Both the position numbers and the translations under genes were made by a program. From positions 1-20,391 of the forward strand of contig NWUY0300028411.1 of the NCBI GenBank assembly GCA_004151065.3: a DNA stretch of 20,391 nucleotides. The letters are read 5' to 3'. Under the pieces are notes generated by a model, which did not search any database, was not told where the DNA came from, and saw only the letters and a program-made list of their open reading frames with translations. The DNA comes from Larix sibirica (lineage: Eukaryota; Streptophyta; Pinopsida; Pinales; Pinaceae). Position 1 is the stretch's first letter; every line of letters begins with the position of its first letter. Positions 10,768-19,202 of the stretch are shown in pieces.

Positions 10768-11576
10768 ATGAATAAAGACCCATCAAAAGACAAATCCACT
10801 AAATTCCCAGATTCATTTGGACAAAAAGAATCGAGTACCAACCTTCCCAAAAGGCTCAACCAAGATCCTAGAGAATACGAGAAAAGTAGTACAACTTTTA
10901 ATCTAGAGCATGAATTGAGTAAACTCAAAATATATGTCCCTCTGTCTAAGCTCATAAAGAACACTATGTATCAAAAGCAAATTGATAAGTTGCTTCATAC
11001 AAGTGAAGTCACAAATCAACAAGATACCATAAAATTGAATGATGAATCCCTAGCTATTCAATGTCGCCCTCACATTGATGACAAAAAATAACCTACTACC
11101 CCTTTTTATGTTACTCGTAGTGTGCATGATAAGTTACTTCACAACTGCATGTTGGACTCTAGAGATTCACACAACTTAATGCCAAAGATCATCATGGAGC
11201 AGCTTGGATTGGAGATAACAAGACCATATCATGGCCTTTACAATTTTGACTCGAGAAAAGTCAAGTGTGTTGGTATGATAAAGGATTTGGTATTGACCTT
11301 TGCACATTTACCAACCAAAAGTATCATGATGGATGTGGTGGTAGTTGATGTACCAACAAAATATAGAATGTTACTATCAAGGACTTGGGCCAAAAATTGG
11401 GTGGTACCATGCAAATGGATATGAAATATGCCATTGTACTCATGTTTGCGGGAGAAACCAGACGTCTATATAGAGAGGTTATGTTCTCCTACGTAATAAG
11501 TGACCAAGACAAACCTATTAACTATCCTATATATGCTACTGATGAGGATATGGGCTCCCTATATGCTATCTATTAA
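10768..11576 (+). pseudogene. Retrotransposon aspartic protease, degenerate
   Basis: A Lys/Glu-rich linker with HELSKLKIYVPLSKLIKN leads into PFYVTRSVHDKLLHNCMLDS. The active-site triad should read Asp-Ser-Gly. Here it is Asp-Ser-Arg (DSRDSHNLMP, Asp codon 11155-11157), so the active site is damaged. The later parts match the family: MEQLGLEITRPYHGLYNFDSRKVK, then VVDVPTKYRMLLSRTWA. The frame is broken by a stop at 11089-11091 and by a shift near 11390. The frame after the shift reads LGGTMQMDMKYA and ends with ATDEDMGSLY at 11576. In the living element the protease would cut the Gag-Pol precursor. Confidence 0.75.
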
Positions 11577-11579
11577 TGA

Positions 11580-12010
11580 ATCCCTTGAAGAAGAAATTGT
11601 AGAACCTAAAGTGACTAAGGCTTCCAAAGAAGATCAAAAGAATCAAGTATAGAAATTATATTTTGATGGAGCCTCAACAAAATACGAATCAAGAGCCGGT
11701 GCGTTGTTGTTCTCACCCACAGGAGAGCAGATTACTCTGTCCTACAAACTCCAATTTGAGACCACCAACAATGTTGCTGAGTATGAGGCCCGTATCTTAG
11801 GCCTCTGAGGCACTAAAGACCTTAAAATTAATAAAATGGAAGTCTTTGGGGACTCAAAGGTATCTACCCAACAAAGCACCCAAGGCTTAAAGCATACATG
11901 AATCTCATATGGGATCTTATTGAAAACTTCTTTGATGCCTTTAATATAACTTTTGTCCCAAGGGAGCGCAATCAGCAGGATGATTCATTGGCCCTAGAAT
12001 CTAGTACGTT
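11580..12010 (+). pseudogene. Archaeal-type RNase H domain (aRH) upstream of RT
   Basis: An in-frame stop at 11650-11652 precedes LYFDGASTKYESRAGALLFS. The catalytic acidic residues are all present: Asp in YFDGAS (11665-11667), Glu in AEYEA (11779-11781) and Asp in FGDSK (11851-11853). A further Asp in NQQDDSLA lies near 11982. This is the type of extra RNase H seen in Tat/Ogre-like plant elements, where it degrades the RNA strand during reverse transcription. It is broken by TGA after ARILGL (about 11806) and by a shift near 11895. It precedes RT here, whereas the commonly drawn order for Ogre and Retand places it after RT and native RNase H. Confidence 0.85.
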
Positions 12011-12360
12011 CAGACCTCCCATGAAGACAAAGCTGAAATATGAAGTAGAGATGTGGTATCGCCCTTCTATCCCTGGCAACATCAAACATTGGCAAGTCTT
12101 TGAATACAATCAACAGATCAAATGCTTTCTTCAACTTATGGCTGAATTTTCACCTAATAATATAGAATCTGATGAAGAGTATGAAATGGAGAACATTATG
12201 CAGATAGAAGAGACAACGATCTACGAATTAATGCAACAAGTCGTTGGCCACAAGATTCTCCAACTAAAAAATAATTATATCCCCAAAGTTCTTGTGCCTC
12301 TAGAACAATTGTTTGATAAAAATGAGTTCCCTTTTAAAAATAGCGGTTCAACCCACTACT
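12011..12360 (+). pseudogene. Linker between archaeal-type RNase H and RT
   Basis: The frame continues with EMWYRPSIPGNIKHWQVFEYN, an acidic stretch (ESDEEYEMENIMQIEE), and KNNYIPKVLVPLEQLFDKNEFP. I recognise this composition as the spacer that joins the extra RNase H to RT in this group of plant elements, which supports a single ancestral polyprotein. No catalytic motif is present. A frame change near 12345 joins it to the RT frame. Confidence 0.6.
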
Positions 12361-13320
12361 GAAGTCGTGCAAGAGATTAATCTTGGTACCCCAGAAGAAC
12401 CAAAATTCATCAAACTCTCGGAATCTTTGAAAATGGAGCAGAAACATAGGTATGTCGATCTATTCAAAGAGTACATGGACATTTTTTCCTGGAAGTATGA
12501 AGATCTGAAAACTTATGACAATTCTATCATACAACATCGAATCCCTTTAAAGCAAGATGCTAAACCAGTAAAACAGAAGTTGAGGCAAGTGAATCTTATA
12601 TTACTCCCTATAATTGAAAAAGAGGTAAGGAAATTACTTGATGCCAAAATCATTATTCCCCTCAAATATTCAGAGTGGGTAGCTAATCTAATGCCAGTAA
12701 GAAAAAATAATGGGGAAATTTGTTTGTGTGTATATTTCAGAAATCTTAACAAGTGTTCCCTGAAAGATAATTATCCTTTTCCCAAAATGGATCATATTCT
12801 TCAGAAAGTGATTGGGTCAACCAGACTCTCCATGATGGATGGATTTTCTGGTTATAATCATATTGCTATGCATATAGATGATAGATAAAAAATGGCTTTC
12901 ACCACACCATGGGGAACGTTTATGTACAATAAGATGCCCTTCGCTCTCATCAATGTTGGGGTAACATTCCAAAGAGCCATGGATATAGCATTCATAGGAG
13001 AAAAGGACAAATTTATTTTTATATACCAGGATGATATGACAGTATTTTCAAAATCAAATGAAGATCGCCTTCAACATCTAAAGCAAACTTTCAGGAAATG
13101 CAGAAAGTTTGGTTTGTCGTTAAACCCTAAAAAATATTTCTTCGCAATGACAGTGGGAAAATTGTTGGGACATATTGTCTCCAAGGATGGGGTTAAAATA
13201 GATCCGGACGGAGTGGCCACCATAAATTTGATTGATATCCCAAGGAATAAGAAATAAGTACATTATTTTATTGGAAAAATAAACTTTCTTCGAAGATTCA
13301 CTCCTAATTTTGTCGAAATA
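12361..13320 (+). pseudogene. Ty3/gypsy reverse transcriptase
   Basis: After a connector (NLGTPEEPKFIKLSESL, YMDIFSWKYEDLKTYD), RT runs from about 12540 to 13320. It shows HRIPLKQDAKPVKQKLRQ, YSEWVANLMPVRKNNGEICLC, FRNLNKCSLKDNYPFPKMD, MMDGFSGYNHI (first catalytic Asp at 12838-12840), AFTTPWGTFMYNKMPF, YQDD (13024-13035) and LSLNPKKYFFA. All three catalytic Asp residues remain. Two in-frame stops, at 12886-12888 and 13255-13257, fall where family members have a charged residue, so they look like point changes. The enzyme would copy the element RNA into DNA. Confidence 0.9.
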
Positions 13321-13856
13321 ATGAAAAAGATCACAGATATGTTACGAAAGGATGCTGAGATTAAATGGAAAACAGAAACAAGGAATTATTTTAAGGCAAA
13401 TAAAGGATGCCTTATAAGGGAATCACCAGTTTTAATTAGTTCTGATTATACTAAAGAGTTTCTCATATTTTATTTTTCCTCTAAAATCACTATTGAAGCA
13501 ATCCTTTTACAGAAAAATGATGGACACAAGCAACCCATTGCCTTTTTCAGCAGGGCATTAAGAGATGCTGAGTCAAAATACAACACTATGGAGAAGCAAG
13601 CATATACATTAGTGAAAGCACTCAAGTCATTCAAAAATTATGTCTTGCACTCCAAAATCATTGCATACGTCCCAGGTAGTACCATCAAGGATATCCTCTT
13701 TCAACCAGACAATGAAGGCAGGTGAAGGCAGGAGAGGAAAGTGGATTTCCAAAATTCAAGAATATGATCTGGAAATTAAACCTACAAAGCTCGTGAAGAG
13801 ACAGGGACTAGCAATATTTTTGGTTGAATCAAATTATCGAGCTCTGGAAATTTGAT
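13321..13856 (+). pseudogene. Native Ty3/gypsy RNase H, catalytically degenerate
   Basis: The fold is recognisable from KEFLIFYFSSKITIEAILLQK, QPIAFFSRALRDAESKY, MEKQAYTLVKALKSFKNYVL and IIAYVPGSTIKDIL, followed by the linker WISKIQEYDLEIKPTKLV. Two acidic positions are lost: the TDAS Asp is Phe (13474-13476) and the TDH Asp is Pro (13672-13674). The Glu in MEKQAY (13591-13593) remains. Loss of this activity alongside gain of the archaeal-type RNase H is the known pattern in Tat-like elements. A 10-bp tandem duplication (13713-13732) breaks the frame and creates the TGA at 13723-13725. Codons after it lie in another frame and end at TGA near 13855. Confidence 0.8.
13713..13732 (+). repeat. 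10-bp tandem duplication that breaks the pol frame
   Basis: TGAAGGCAGG occurs twice without a gap (13713-13722 and 13723-13732). Ten is not a multiple of three, and the second unit begins with an in-frame TGA. The reading frame after it matches the family linker in a shifted frame, so this duplication is the lesion at this point. It is a typical replication-slippage event. Confidence 0.85.
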
Positions 13857-15164
13857 AGATCAACTCCCAAATCAGGAGGAAGAAGGTATTCAACAAAATA
13901 TCTCTCTTAATGTTTAGGAAAATTTTGCTTATTCTGAATGGTACAAAGAGATTGCTTACTATCTTCAACATCTAACCTGTCCTCCTGACCTTGATAAAGC
14001 TAAAATGAGATCCCTCAAACTTAAGTTTGTTAAATATTGCATCCTAGATGGGTATTTGTTCTGGAAATAGAAGAAGAAACTGAAGGGATAATAAAAAAAA
14101 ATCCATAAAAGGTATATGTGGAGGACACCATGCATGGAGAGCCACTCCTTATAAAGTTCTTCGAGCTGCTTACTATTGAGCATCTTTATTTACTGATGAT
14201 AATAAAATTGTTAGAGCTTGTGTAGAATGTCAAATGTTTGTAGGAAAGCAAAAGCTTAAAACCACTACCTCTCAAACCAATCAAGTTAGAAGCACCTTTC
14301 CAATAGTGGGGTTTAGATTTTATAGGAGAGATAAATCCACATTCCATCGGTCAACAAAAGTGGATCCTTACTATTACTGGCTACTTCAAAAAATGGGTAG
14401 AAGCAATACCAACAAGAAATGCTAATGATACGGTGATCATTAAATTCCTCGAAGAAAATATTCTAGCAATATTTGGTTGCCCTGGAAGGATAATTACAGA
14501 TAATGCTCAAGCTTTCAAATCTTCCAAAATGATGAGCTTCTGTCAAGATTACAACATCGAATTGGTTCATTTGACAACCTATTATCCCCAAGGAAATGGA
14601 TTGGCTGAATTCTCTAATAAAATTTTAGTGACTATAATTAAGAAGATGTTGGATGTTAACAAAATGTCATGGGATTGTCAACTAAAATTTGCATTATGGG
14701 AAGATAGAATCAGTGTTAAAAGAGCGATTGGTACTTCTCCTTTCCAACTCGTCTATGGTAAAGAGCAATTTCTTCTTATTAAGATTGGTATGCCAGTAAT
14801 GAAGTTATTGCAATAAGATCATGATGAGCCAAATGACATGGAAAGAAGAATCAATCAACTAATTGAGATACAACAAGTTTAAGAACAACTAGATGATACG
14901 ACCAAGGTATATCAGGAAAAGATGAAAGCAACTTTTGATAGGAGAGAAATAGCAAGGGACTTTCAACCTGGAGATCTTGTTATAAAATGGGATGCTAGGA
15001 GAGAATAAAGGTCCAAACATGGTAAATTTGATCATCTCTGGCTCAACCCGTTCAAAGTAGTTGTAGTCCAGGAAAACAACACCTACAAGTTGTGACAACT
15101 GGATAACAGGATCTTCAGGAATCCTTTCAATGGCAGGTTTCTGAAGTGCTTCTTCCAGTATTGA
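13857..15164 (+). pseudogene. Ty3/gypsy integrase, DDE triad present but frame broken
   Basis: The N-terminal part (SEWYKEIAYYLQHLTCPPDLDKAK, YCILDGYLFWK) leads to a damaged zinc-binding region. Its ICGGHHAW-like part needs another frame, and CVECQMF lies at 14219-14239. The core follows: LDFIGEI with the first Asp (14316-14318), IITDNAQAF with the second (14499-14501) and YYPQGNGLAE with the Glu (14607-14609), at D-35-E spacing. The C-terminal part has FALWEDRISVKRAIGTSPFQLVYGKE, then KATFDRREIARDFQPGDLVIKWDARR and KFDHLWLNPFKVVVVQENNTYKL, ending at 15164. No chromodomain follows. Stops occur at 14071, 14814, 14879, 15005 and 15094 among others, with several frame changes in 14050-14320. Integrase would insert the DNA copy. 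Confidence 0.85.
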
Positions 15165-15393
15165 TCTCTATCTATACCCTTCTAAAACATTTTGTATCAA
15201 TATGTAACATACATTGTTTCTCTTTCAAGTTTTTCTTTAAAAATTGTGTTTACTCATTTTTCAATCACAACTTATCTGTTTGAATTTATAAAAATGAAGG
15301 CTTGATATGACTCCATATCCCAATGAACTTAAAGGCACTAGTCTATAGTTCTCAGCCTCTTCCAGAGAAAAAGGTTTTCCTTGCTGAAGCCAA
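15165..15393 (+). other. 3' untranslated region with candidate polypurine tract
   Basis: No coding similarity follows integrase. The best purine run is AGAGAAAAAGG (15364-15374), about 20 bases before the inferred 3' LTR start. A polypurine tract usually abuts the LTR, so either the tract has decayed or the boundary is slightly off. The rest is T-rich. Confidence 0.4.
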
Positions 15394-15596
15394 TGTTAGT
15401 ACCAATATTTTCGCAGCGGATAATAAGCAATCCAGTTGAACACGAGTGGAGTAGGGCCTTATATCATGCTCCTTTGAGCTTAATTGAAAGGAAAATGCGT
15501 GAATAAAGGGGCTTGGATGTTCAGGAGGTTGATGACAGTGGCATAAAGAGATTTCCAAATTTGTGCTAGATCAAGATCCAGTCGAAGGTGGAAATT

Positions 15597-16315
15597 CATT
15601 CAGGGTACGGAGGTGCATGACCTTTAATTCGAGAGTTTGAGCCCTGAAGGCTAAACTTCTTAGACATGTGGAAATTTTAGGTTTATTCAGGGCCCAAAAT
15701 GCAGTCTCTCAATACCACTTTTAGTGAGCCCTGAAACTGCTACATGAACACATTGATAAAGTGATATAGTCCGAAGACTATGGGGTATAGTGCCGTAACA
15801 AGAAAATATCTCATCATACGCTACGGAGATGCTCGTAATTACAAAGCCTCGAGATTCGTTGCTGACATAGATCAATAGTCCACCCGCGTTTAGGATTCTC
15901 AAAGTGCTCGACCAATAATTCTTGCGCACGACCCTAAATCCCAAACTACTTGGACATGTGTCTGCATACTATGGATTCAGGTCCTCAAAAGCAGTATGAG
16001 AAAACAACTTAAATACAGCCCTGAAACCATTCCTTACATCATTGGAAAAAGGAAGGTAGCTGTCACCTCATGACAAAAGTCTATCAGACCAAGTGGGCCA
16101 TGTGGTGTAAAGCTACATCAGATCAAGTATATATCTTGATATGACAAGGGTTGAGATCTACGACGCAAGCTTTCAGGCTCTTGAAATTGCTCTACATTTA
16201 ACAAGATCTGCATGACCCTAAATAAAAACCGCCTAATCCACGTGGAAGCTCCATGTTTATTCAGGGATCGAAAAGCAATCTTTTAAAACCACTACCATGG
16301 AGCCCTGAAACCGCC
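15597..16315 (+). repeat. Four hairpin-capable subrepeats at the start of U3
   Basis: Cores lie near 15597-15650, 15681-15735, 15971-16030 and 16253-16315. Each begins with ATTCAGGG or a variant (TTTATTCAGGGCCC, GATTCAGGTCC, TTTATTCAGGGATC) and ends about 40 to 50 bases later with GAGCCCTGAA or CAGCCCTGAA. The two ends are complementary, so each core could form a stem with a loop of about 30 bases. The last three are spaced about 285 to 290 bp apart, and two share flanking ACATGTG sequence. Only the last core has a partner in the 5' LTR (4551-4612). They may be enhancer-like U3 repeats; that is inference. Confidence 0.6.
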
Positions 16316-16436
16316 TTATGAGTATGCCACCTTCAAGGTGGACCCACCTAGATTTTACCCAATAGATATTACCGTCATTGTTTTGACAACAATGGTCTGT
16401 GTGCATTAAATACCCCCACACCCCTTGCTTAAAGGA

Positions 16437-16501
16437 CCAATATTTTGGTGCCACGTGTCTGAATCATTTAAGTATCCCTTTTTCAAAATCCCGCTATATA
16501 T
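16437..16501 (+). promoter_or_regulatory. Predicted promoter of the second LTR ORF (CCAAT, G-box, TATA)
   Basis: CCAAT lies at 16437-16441, a perfect G-box/ABRE-like CCACGTGTC at 16451-16459 and TATATAT at 16495-16501, followed by the ORF ATG at 16637. CCAAT-to-TATA spacing is 58 bases, as in the first copy. In plants the G-box binds bZIP and bHLH factors in light, stress and abscisic-acid responses. Whether it acted here is unknown. Confidence 0.5.
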
Positions 16502-16636
16502 GTGCATTATTCAAATCACTTTGAGCATTCATTCTTCTTCTGTCGCAAGCTCCCCAATTGTTTCATTGCCACACCAGCTAAATCCTATCCTGTTCATAGC
16601 ATTCATCATCCTCGCATCCACTCTGCAAACTGCATC

Positions 16637-18305
16637 ATGACGTCTGTCACAGACATTGAAGCAACCCCCTCTGTGAGCTCCGCTTAACAAAGAGGAGCAA
16701 TTGGGGGATGATCACTTTGATATCCATGATCCCATACTGTCAATTCCCAATTTGCACCAGTTATCCCAAGATGCCAAGGACCGTGCAAAAAGCGGAAATG
16801 ATTCCCTCAACCTCTGGGCCTATGGATTGGATCAAATGATTTTACCACAAGCCCAAGCTTTCACGAAGCTGGTGCAGTGGTGTATAGAAAGATCTGCGCC
16901 CGAAAGGAAAGTTGTTATCTCTCGGATAGGATCAATTGTATGTCCAATTAAGAAGGAGATCCTCATGGATATGAAAGACACAAATAAGGACAATGCTAGG
17001 TTCGAGTTCGATGAGGAGTTCCTTGCTGTGAAAGTCAGGGAATTGCCATCAGAAAACAGGGAAATGTTCTTCAGGACGTTGATTCCCCAAGAAGAAGACC
17101 TGTTGAATACACAGTCTATGTTCAGTTTAGAAGTATTCTCAGAGCAAGTCCGTCTTGCACTATCCATGGTATGTCAAATCCTCGGTTATGATCATGACTT
17201 AGTGATTGACGATGCCTCTTTGGGTTTTCTTTTTCTAATAAATTTATCACAGCATGAGTCACTAATCAAGTTAGATATTGGGTCCTTCCTTGCTCAATAT
17301 ATGCACTTATAGTTCAAGAATTTTTCTACCATAAATCTCTTCAGGTATACCGTACTTCATATTTTCTTTATATGATCATTTACCATAACAAGGAGTTCTT
17401 CGATCGAGAGGATCTTCAAAAGTCAATTGCCCAACCAAATAGTGAAGTATTTTCTGTGTTTGTGGATACCGTCATGAATAAAATTTATTCTATGTTATTT
17501 GATGCTCCTCAACCTAGAATCTTCCTAGAATGTAAGAACATGCTTAAGCTAAATCTTGATGACTCGGTAGGGGATTGGTTCTGCTTTCAAAATCATACTA
17601 AGATTCGAGTCTATGGAGCAGAAATGGCCCCATATAATTTTCTTGTATTCCTTACTCGTAGAATTTTTTCTTTGGAATATATTTTCCATAGGTTCAATTG
17701 TGATGACGTGCACTTCATGAAGGGTAATAGCCCTAGGAATTTCAAAGTTCCTAGTGAAGCGGGGCATTTTAAAGTGAGAAGCAGGTTTGGGCAAGCAATG
17801 GTTGAAGAGATGTTGATTACTTTTAACTTCTCAACAAGTTTTACATGGAAGTGCAATCCTAAAGGGATCATATCCCAAAAAAAGACAGTCTGCAAGATCA
17901 ACGGCTTATCCTCATGAGCCTAATCGAATACTAGACAAGATTGCCAAATGGGATAGTTGGGAACGTGAAAAGTTGGCTTTGTAACCAAGCCAATCAATGG
18001 AAGCCCTAGTTATTCCCACTCCTCACAAAGTGGATATTCTGGGAAAAAGGCCTACGTTCAAACCAACTTATGATATCGACAAGGACAAATCTAAAAGTGC
18101 TGGTTCTCAGCCAAAAAAGTTGAAATCCGAGAAAACATCCAACCTTGTACTACAACTAAATCTAACTCCCAAAATGCTCGCACCTATCATTTTGGAAAAA
18201 ATTTCCTCAACTGCGTGGCCTCAGAAGCAAGAGACAAACTCTCAACAAGATGCTTTGGTAACAATGTCTCCTATTAAAGCTGTTGTCACTTTGCAATTCT
18301 TTTAA
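16637..18305 (+). pseudogene. Second copy of the unrecognised LTR ORF (N-terminal half, broken)
   Basis: This copy starts at ATG 16637 and parallels residues 1 to about 535 of the ORF at 4930. A 2-bp loss near 16680 shifts the frame at once. The frame then runs 16701-17309 to a TAG where the first copy has CAG. A small insertion near 17355 shifts it again (frame from 17372), and one extra base near 17885 shifts it once more. From 17997 the frame (IPTPHKVDILGKRP) ends at 18305. Motifs shared with the first copy include SLNLWA, GSIVCPIKKEIL, CQILGYDHDLVIDD, GDWFCF and NSPRNFKVPSEAG. Breaks differ from those in the first copy, so the ancestral frame was intact when the LTRs were made. The coiled-coil half is absent here. 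Confidence 0.75.
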
Positions 18306-18688
18306 GTGACAAAGGGGAAGCCTATTTTGAAAATGGCACTATACTTTGGGAAAACATACATGATGACAAAGAATACCAAGGTAAGAAACACAAGAGTTGG
18401 TTGAGGATCCAACCGCCACCCCTCATATCATGTACCCCTTCTAATGCACAATGCCTTTTAGAGCTTTCATTTCAAAAATTACACTTCCAAATAACTAATT
18501 CATCCCACATGCTAGAACCCTCTCCAACATTGCCATTCCACACAGTGGCACCCTCTCCAACATCGTCATTACACACACTAGAACCCTCTCCAACATCGTA
18601 CTATAATAATCCTACATGTGATAATAAACTAGAAAAGACAATTGTTGATGTTTATGTAGCTTCGGGAGGTATTCCCGTAAGCTCATAA
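18278..18688 (+). pseudogene. Divergent 3' continuation of the LTR ORF with an 11-residue repeat
   Basis: An open frame of 136 codons, without an ATG at its start, runs from 18278 to TAA 18686-18688. Its first part (LSDKGEAYFENGTILWEN, KKHKSWLRIQPPP) shows faint similarity in Trp, Lys and His spacing to the first copy near 6540-6640. Its second part, with three Pro/Ser-rich 11-residue repeats, has no counterpart there. It may be the true continuation in this family member, or sequence joined by recombination. No function can be assigned. Confidence 0.4.
18512..18610 (+). repeat. 33-bp tandem repeat, three units, coding 11-residue repeats
   Basis: Units begin near 18512, 18545 and 18578, marked by CCCTCTCCAACAT at 33-base spacing. 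Translated, they read LEPSPTLPFHT, VAPSPTSSLHT and LEPSPTSYYNN. The period is a multiple of three, so the frame is kept, as expected for repeat growth inside a once-coding sequence. Confidence 0.75.
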
Positions 18689-18690
18689 TA

Positions 18691-19004
18691 TTATTGATAA
18701 TGTATTTATTTAGTGAAAATGTAAATCACTTAAAAACCTATATATTACTAAAATTACCTTGAAGACCTATATATATATGTGAAAGTTACCTTGAAGGCCT
18801 ATATATTGCTAAAGTTCAAATCATTATTGTACAAAATTATAACAACCAAGCAATTAATTCATCTATCTCTCTACTACAACGAAGTAATAAGAAGGATGCA
18901 ACTCTAGTCTTAGTATAAAACTATTTGTTTATGTGCATGGTTTATCTTCCAGTGATCCTATTGCATATAATTGAAATATATTGCTGCTATCTTAAAATCT
19001 AACA
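18691..19004 (+). mobile_element. Probable Ty1/copia LTR end
   Basis: The segment ends with ATCTAACA directly before a copia-type primer-binding site, and it holds TATA-like sequence and a typical LTR composition. Its left edge is not defined: a TGTTGA at 18644 could be the start, but that lies inside the open frame ending at 18688. No copia coding sequence follows, so this would be a truncated element. Insertion or recombination here may explain why the gypsy 3' LTR is incomplete. Confidence 0.4.
18737..18815. repeat. Short AT-rich tandem repeat of about 30 bp
   Basis: CCTATATAT recurs at 18737, 18766 and 18798, with TTACCTTGAAGRC between units. The units are imperfect and spaced 29 and 32 bases apart. 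They lie within the probable copia LTR, where TATA-like sequence is expected. Confidence 0.55.
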
Positions 19005-19020
19005 TGGTATTAGAGCTGGA
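19005..19020 (+). other. Primer-binding site, initiator tRNA-Met type
   Basis: TGGTATTAGAGCTGG matches TGGTATCAGAGCCAGG, the plant copia complement of initiator tRNA-Met, with a C-to-T change and a slight difference at the end. It immediately follows the LTR-like end AACA, as in copia elements. Confidence 0.55.
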
Positions 19021-19041
19021 GTTCTGAGGGTACTGGTCCAT

Positions 19042-19202
19042 GGTATTTCATTAGTATATGGTATTTACTAATTTCTATTTACGATGGATAGGTTTTGTAT
19101 GTGGAATTTCACGTACAAACATGGTATTCCCGTCCAACCCATGATATTTCATTAGTATATGGTATTTACTAATTTCTATTTATTATGGATAGGTTTTGTA
19201 TG
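19042..19202. repeat. Direct duplication of about 60 bp, 101 bp apart
   Basis: The stretch GGTATTTCATTAGTATATGG through GGATAGGTTTTGTATG occurs at about 19042-19101 and again at about 19143-19202, with three or four differences. The second copy ends at the N (19202), so the assembler may have had trouble here. It follows the copia primer-binding site. Confidence 0.8.

Larger units (their letters stand above)
4549..18690 (+). mobile_element. Large decayed Tat/Ogre-like Ty3/gypsy LTR retrotransposon
   Basis: The parts occur in the expected order: a long repeat, a tRNA-Asp type primer-binding site (9042-9060), gag, protease, archaeal-type RNase H, reverse transcriptase, native RNase H, integrase and then a second direct copy of the repeat. 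The internal region (9035-15393) is about 6.4 kb. Combining the two LTR copies suggests an LTR of roughly 5.3 kb, so the intact element would have been about 17 kb. In one easily aligned stretch (5461-5580 against 17166-17285) I count 7 mismatches in 120 bases, which suggests an old insertion. The 5' LTR lacks its start and the 3' LTR lacks a recognisable end. All domains are on the plus strand and all are broken. Confidence 0.85.
15394..18690 (+). repeat. 3' LTR, incomplete at its right end
   Basis: The proposed start is TGTTAGT (15394-15400), the inverse of the 5' LTR end; the match extends to nine of ten bases (TGTTAGTACC against TGTTAGTCCC). Sequence 16253-18282 is a direct copy of 4549-6535, with small indels including about 36 extra bases near 18200-18240. 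After 18282 only weak similarity to the 5' copy can be traced, and nothing resembles the U5/TATA part (8222-9034). The first 860 bases have no partner in the 5' copy. The pair therefore overlaps only in the middle of the LTR. Confidence 0.7.

Noticed and set aside
9305-15164. Programmed frameshifts between gag, protease and pol
   Set aside because: There are many frame changes and stops spread through all domains, including within conserved blocks, so decay is the simpler explanation. One genuine gag-pol shift near 10738 cannot be excluded.
15687-15944. 85-codon minus-strand frame in the 3' LTR U3
   Set aside because: It spans the subrepeat cores and is not preserved between repeat units.
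4549-18282. The two ORF copies as a tandem host gene duplication
   Set aside because: They flank a complete gag-pol, the first directly precedes a primer-binding site and the second follows integrase, which fits LTRs better. Not fully excluded because the outer ends do not pair.
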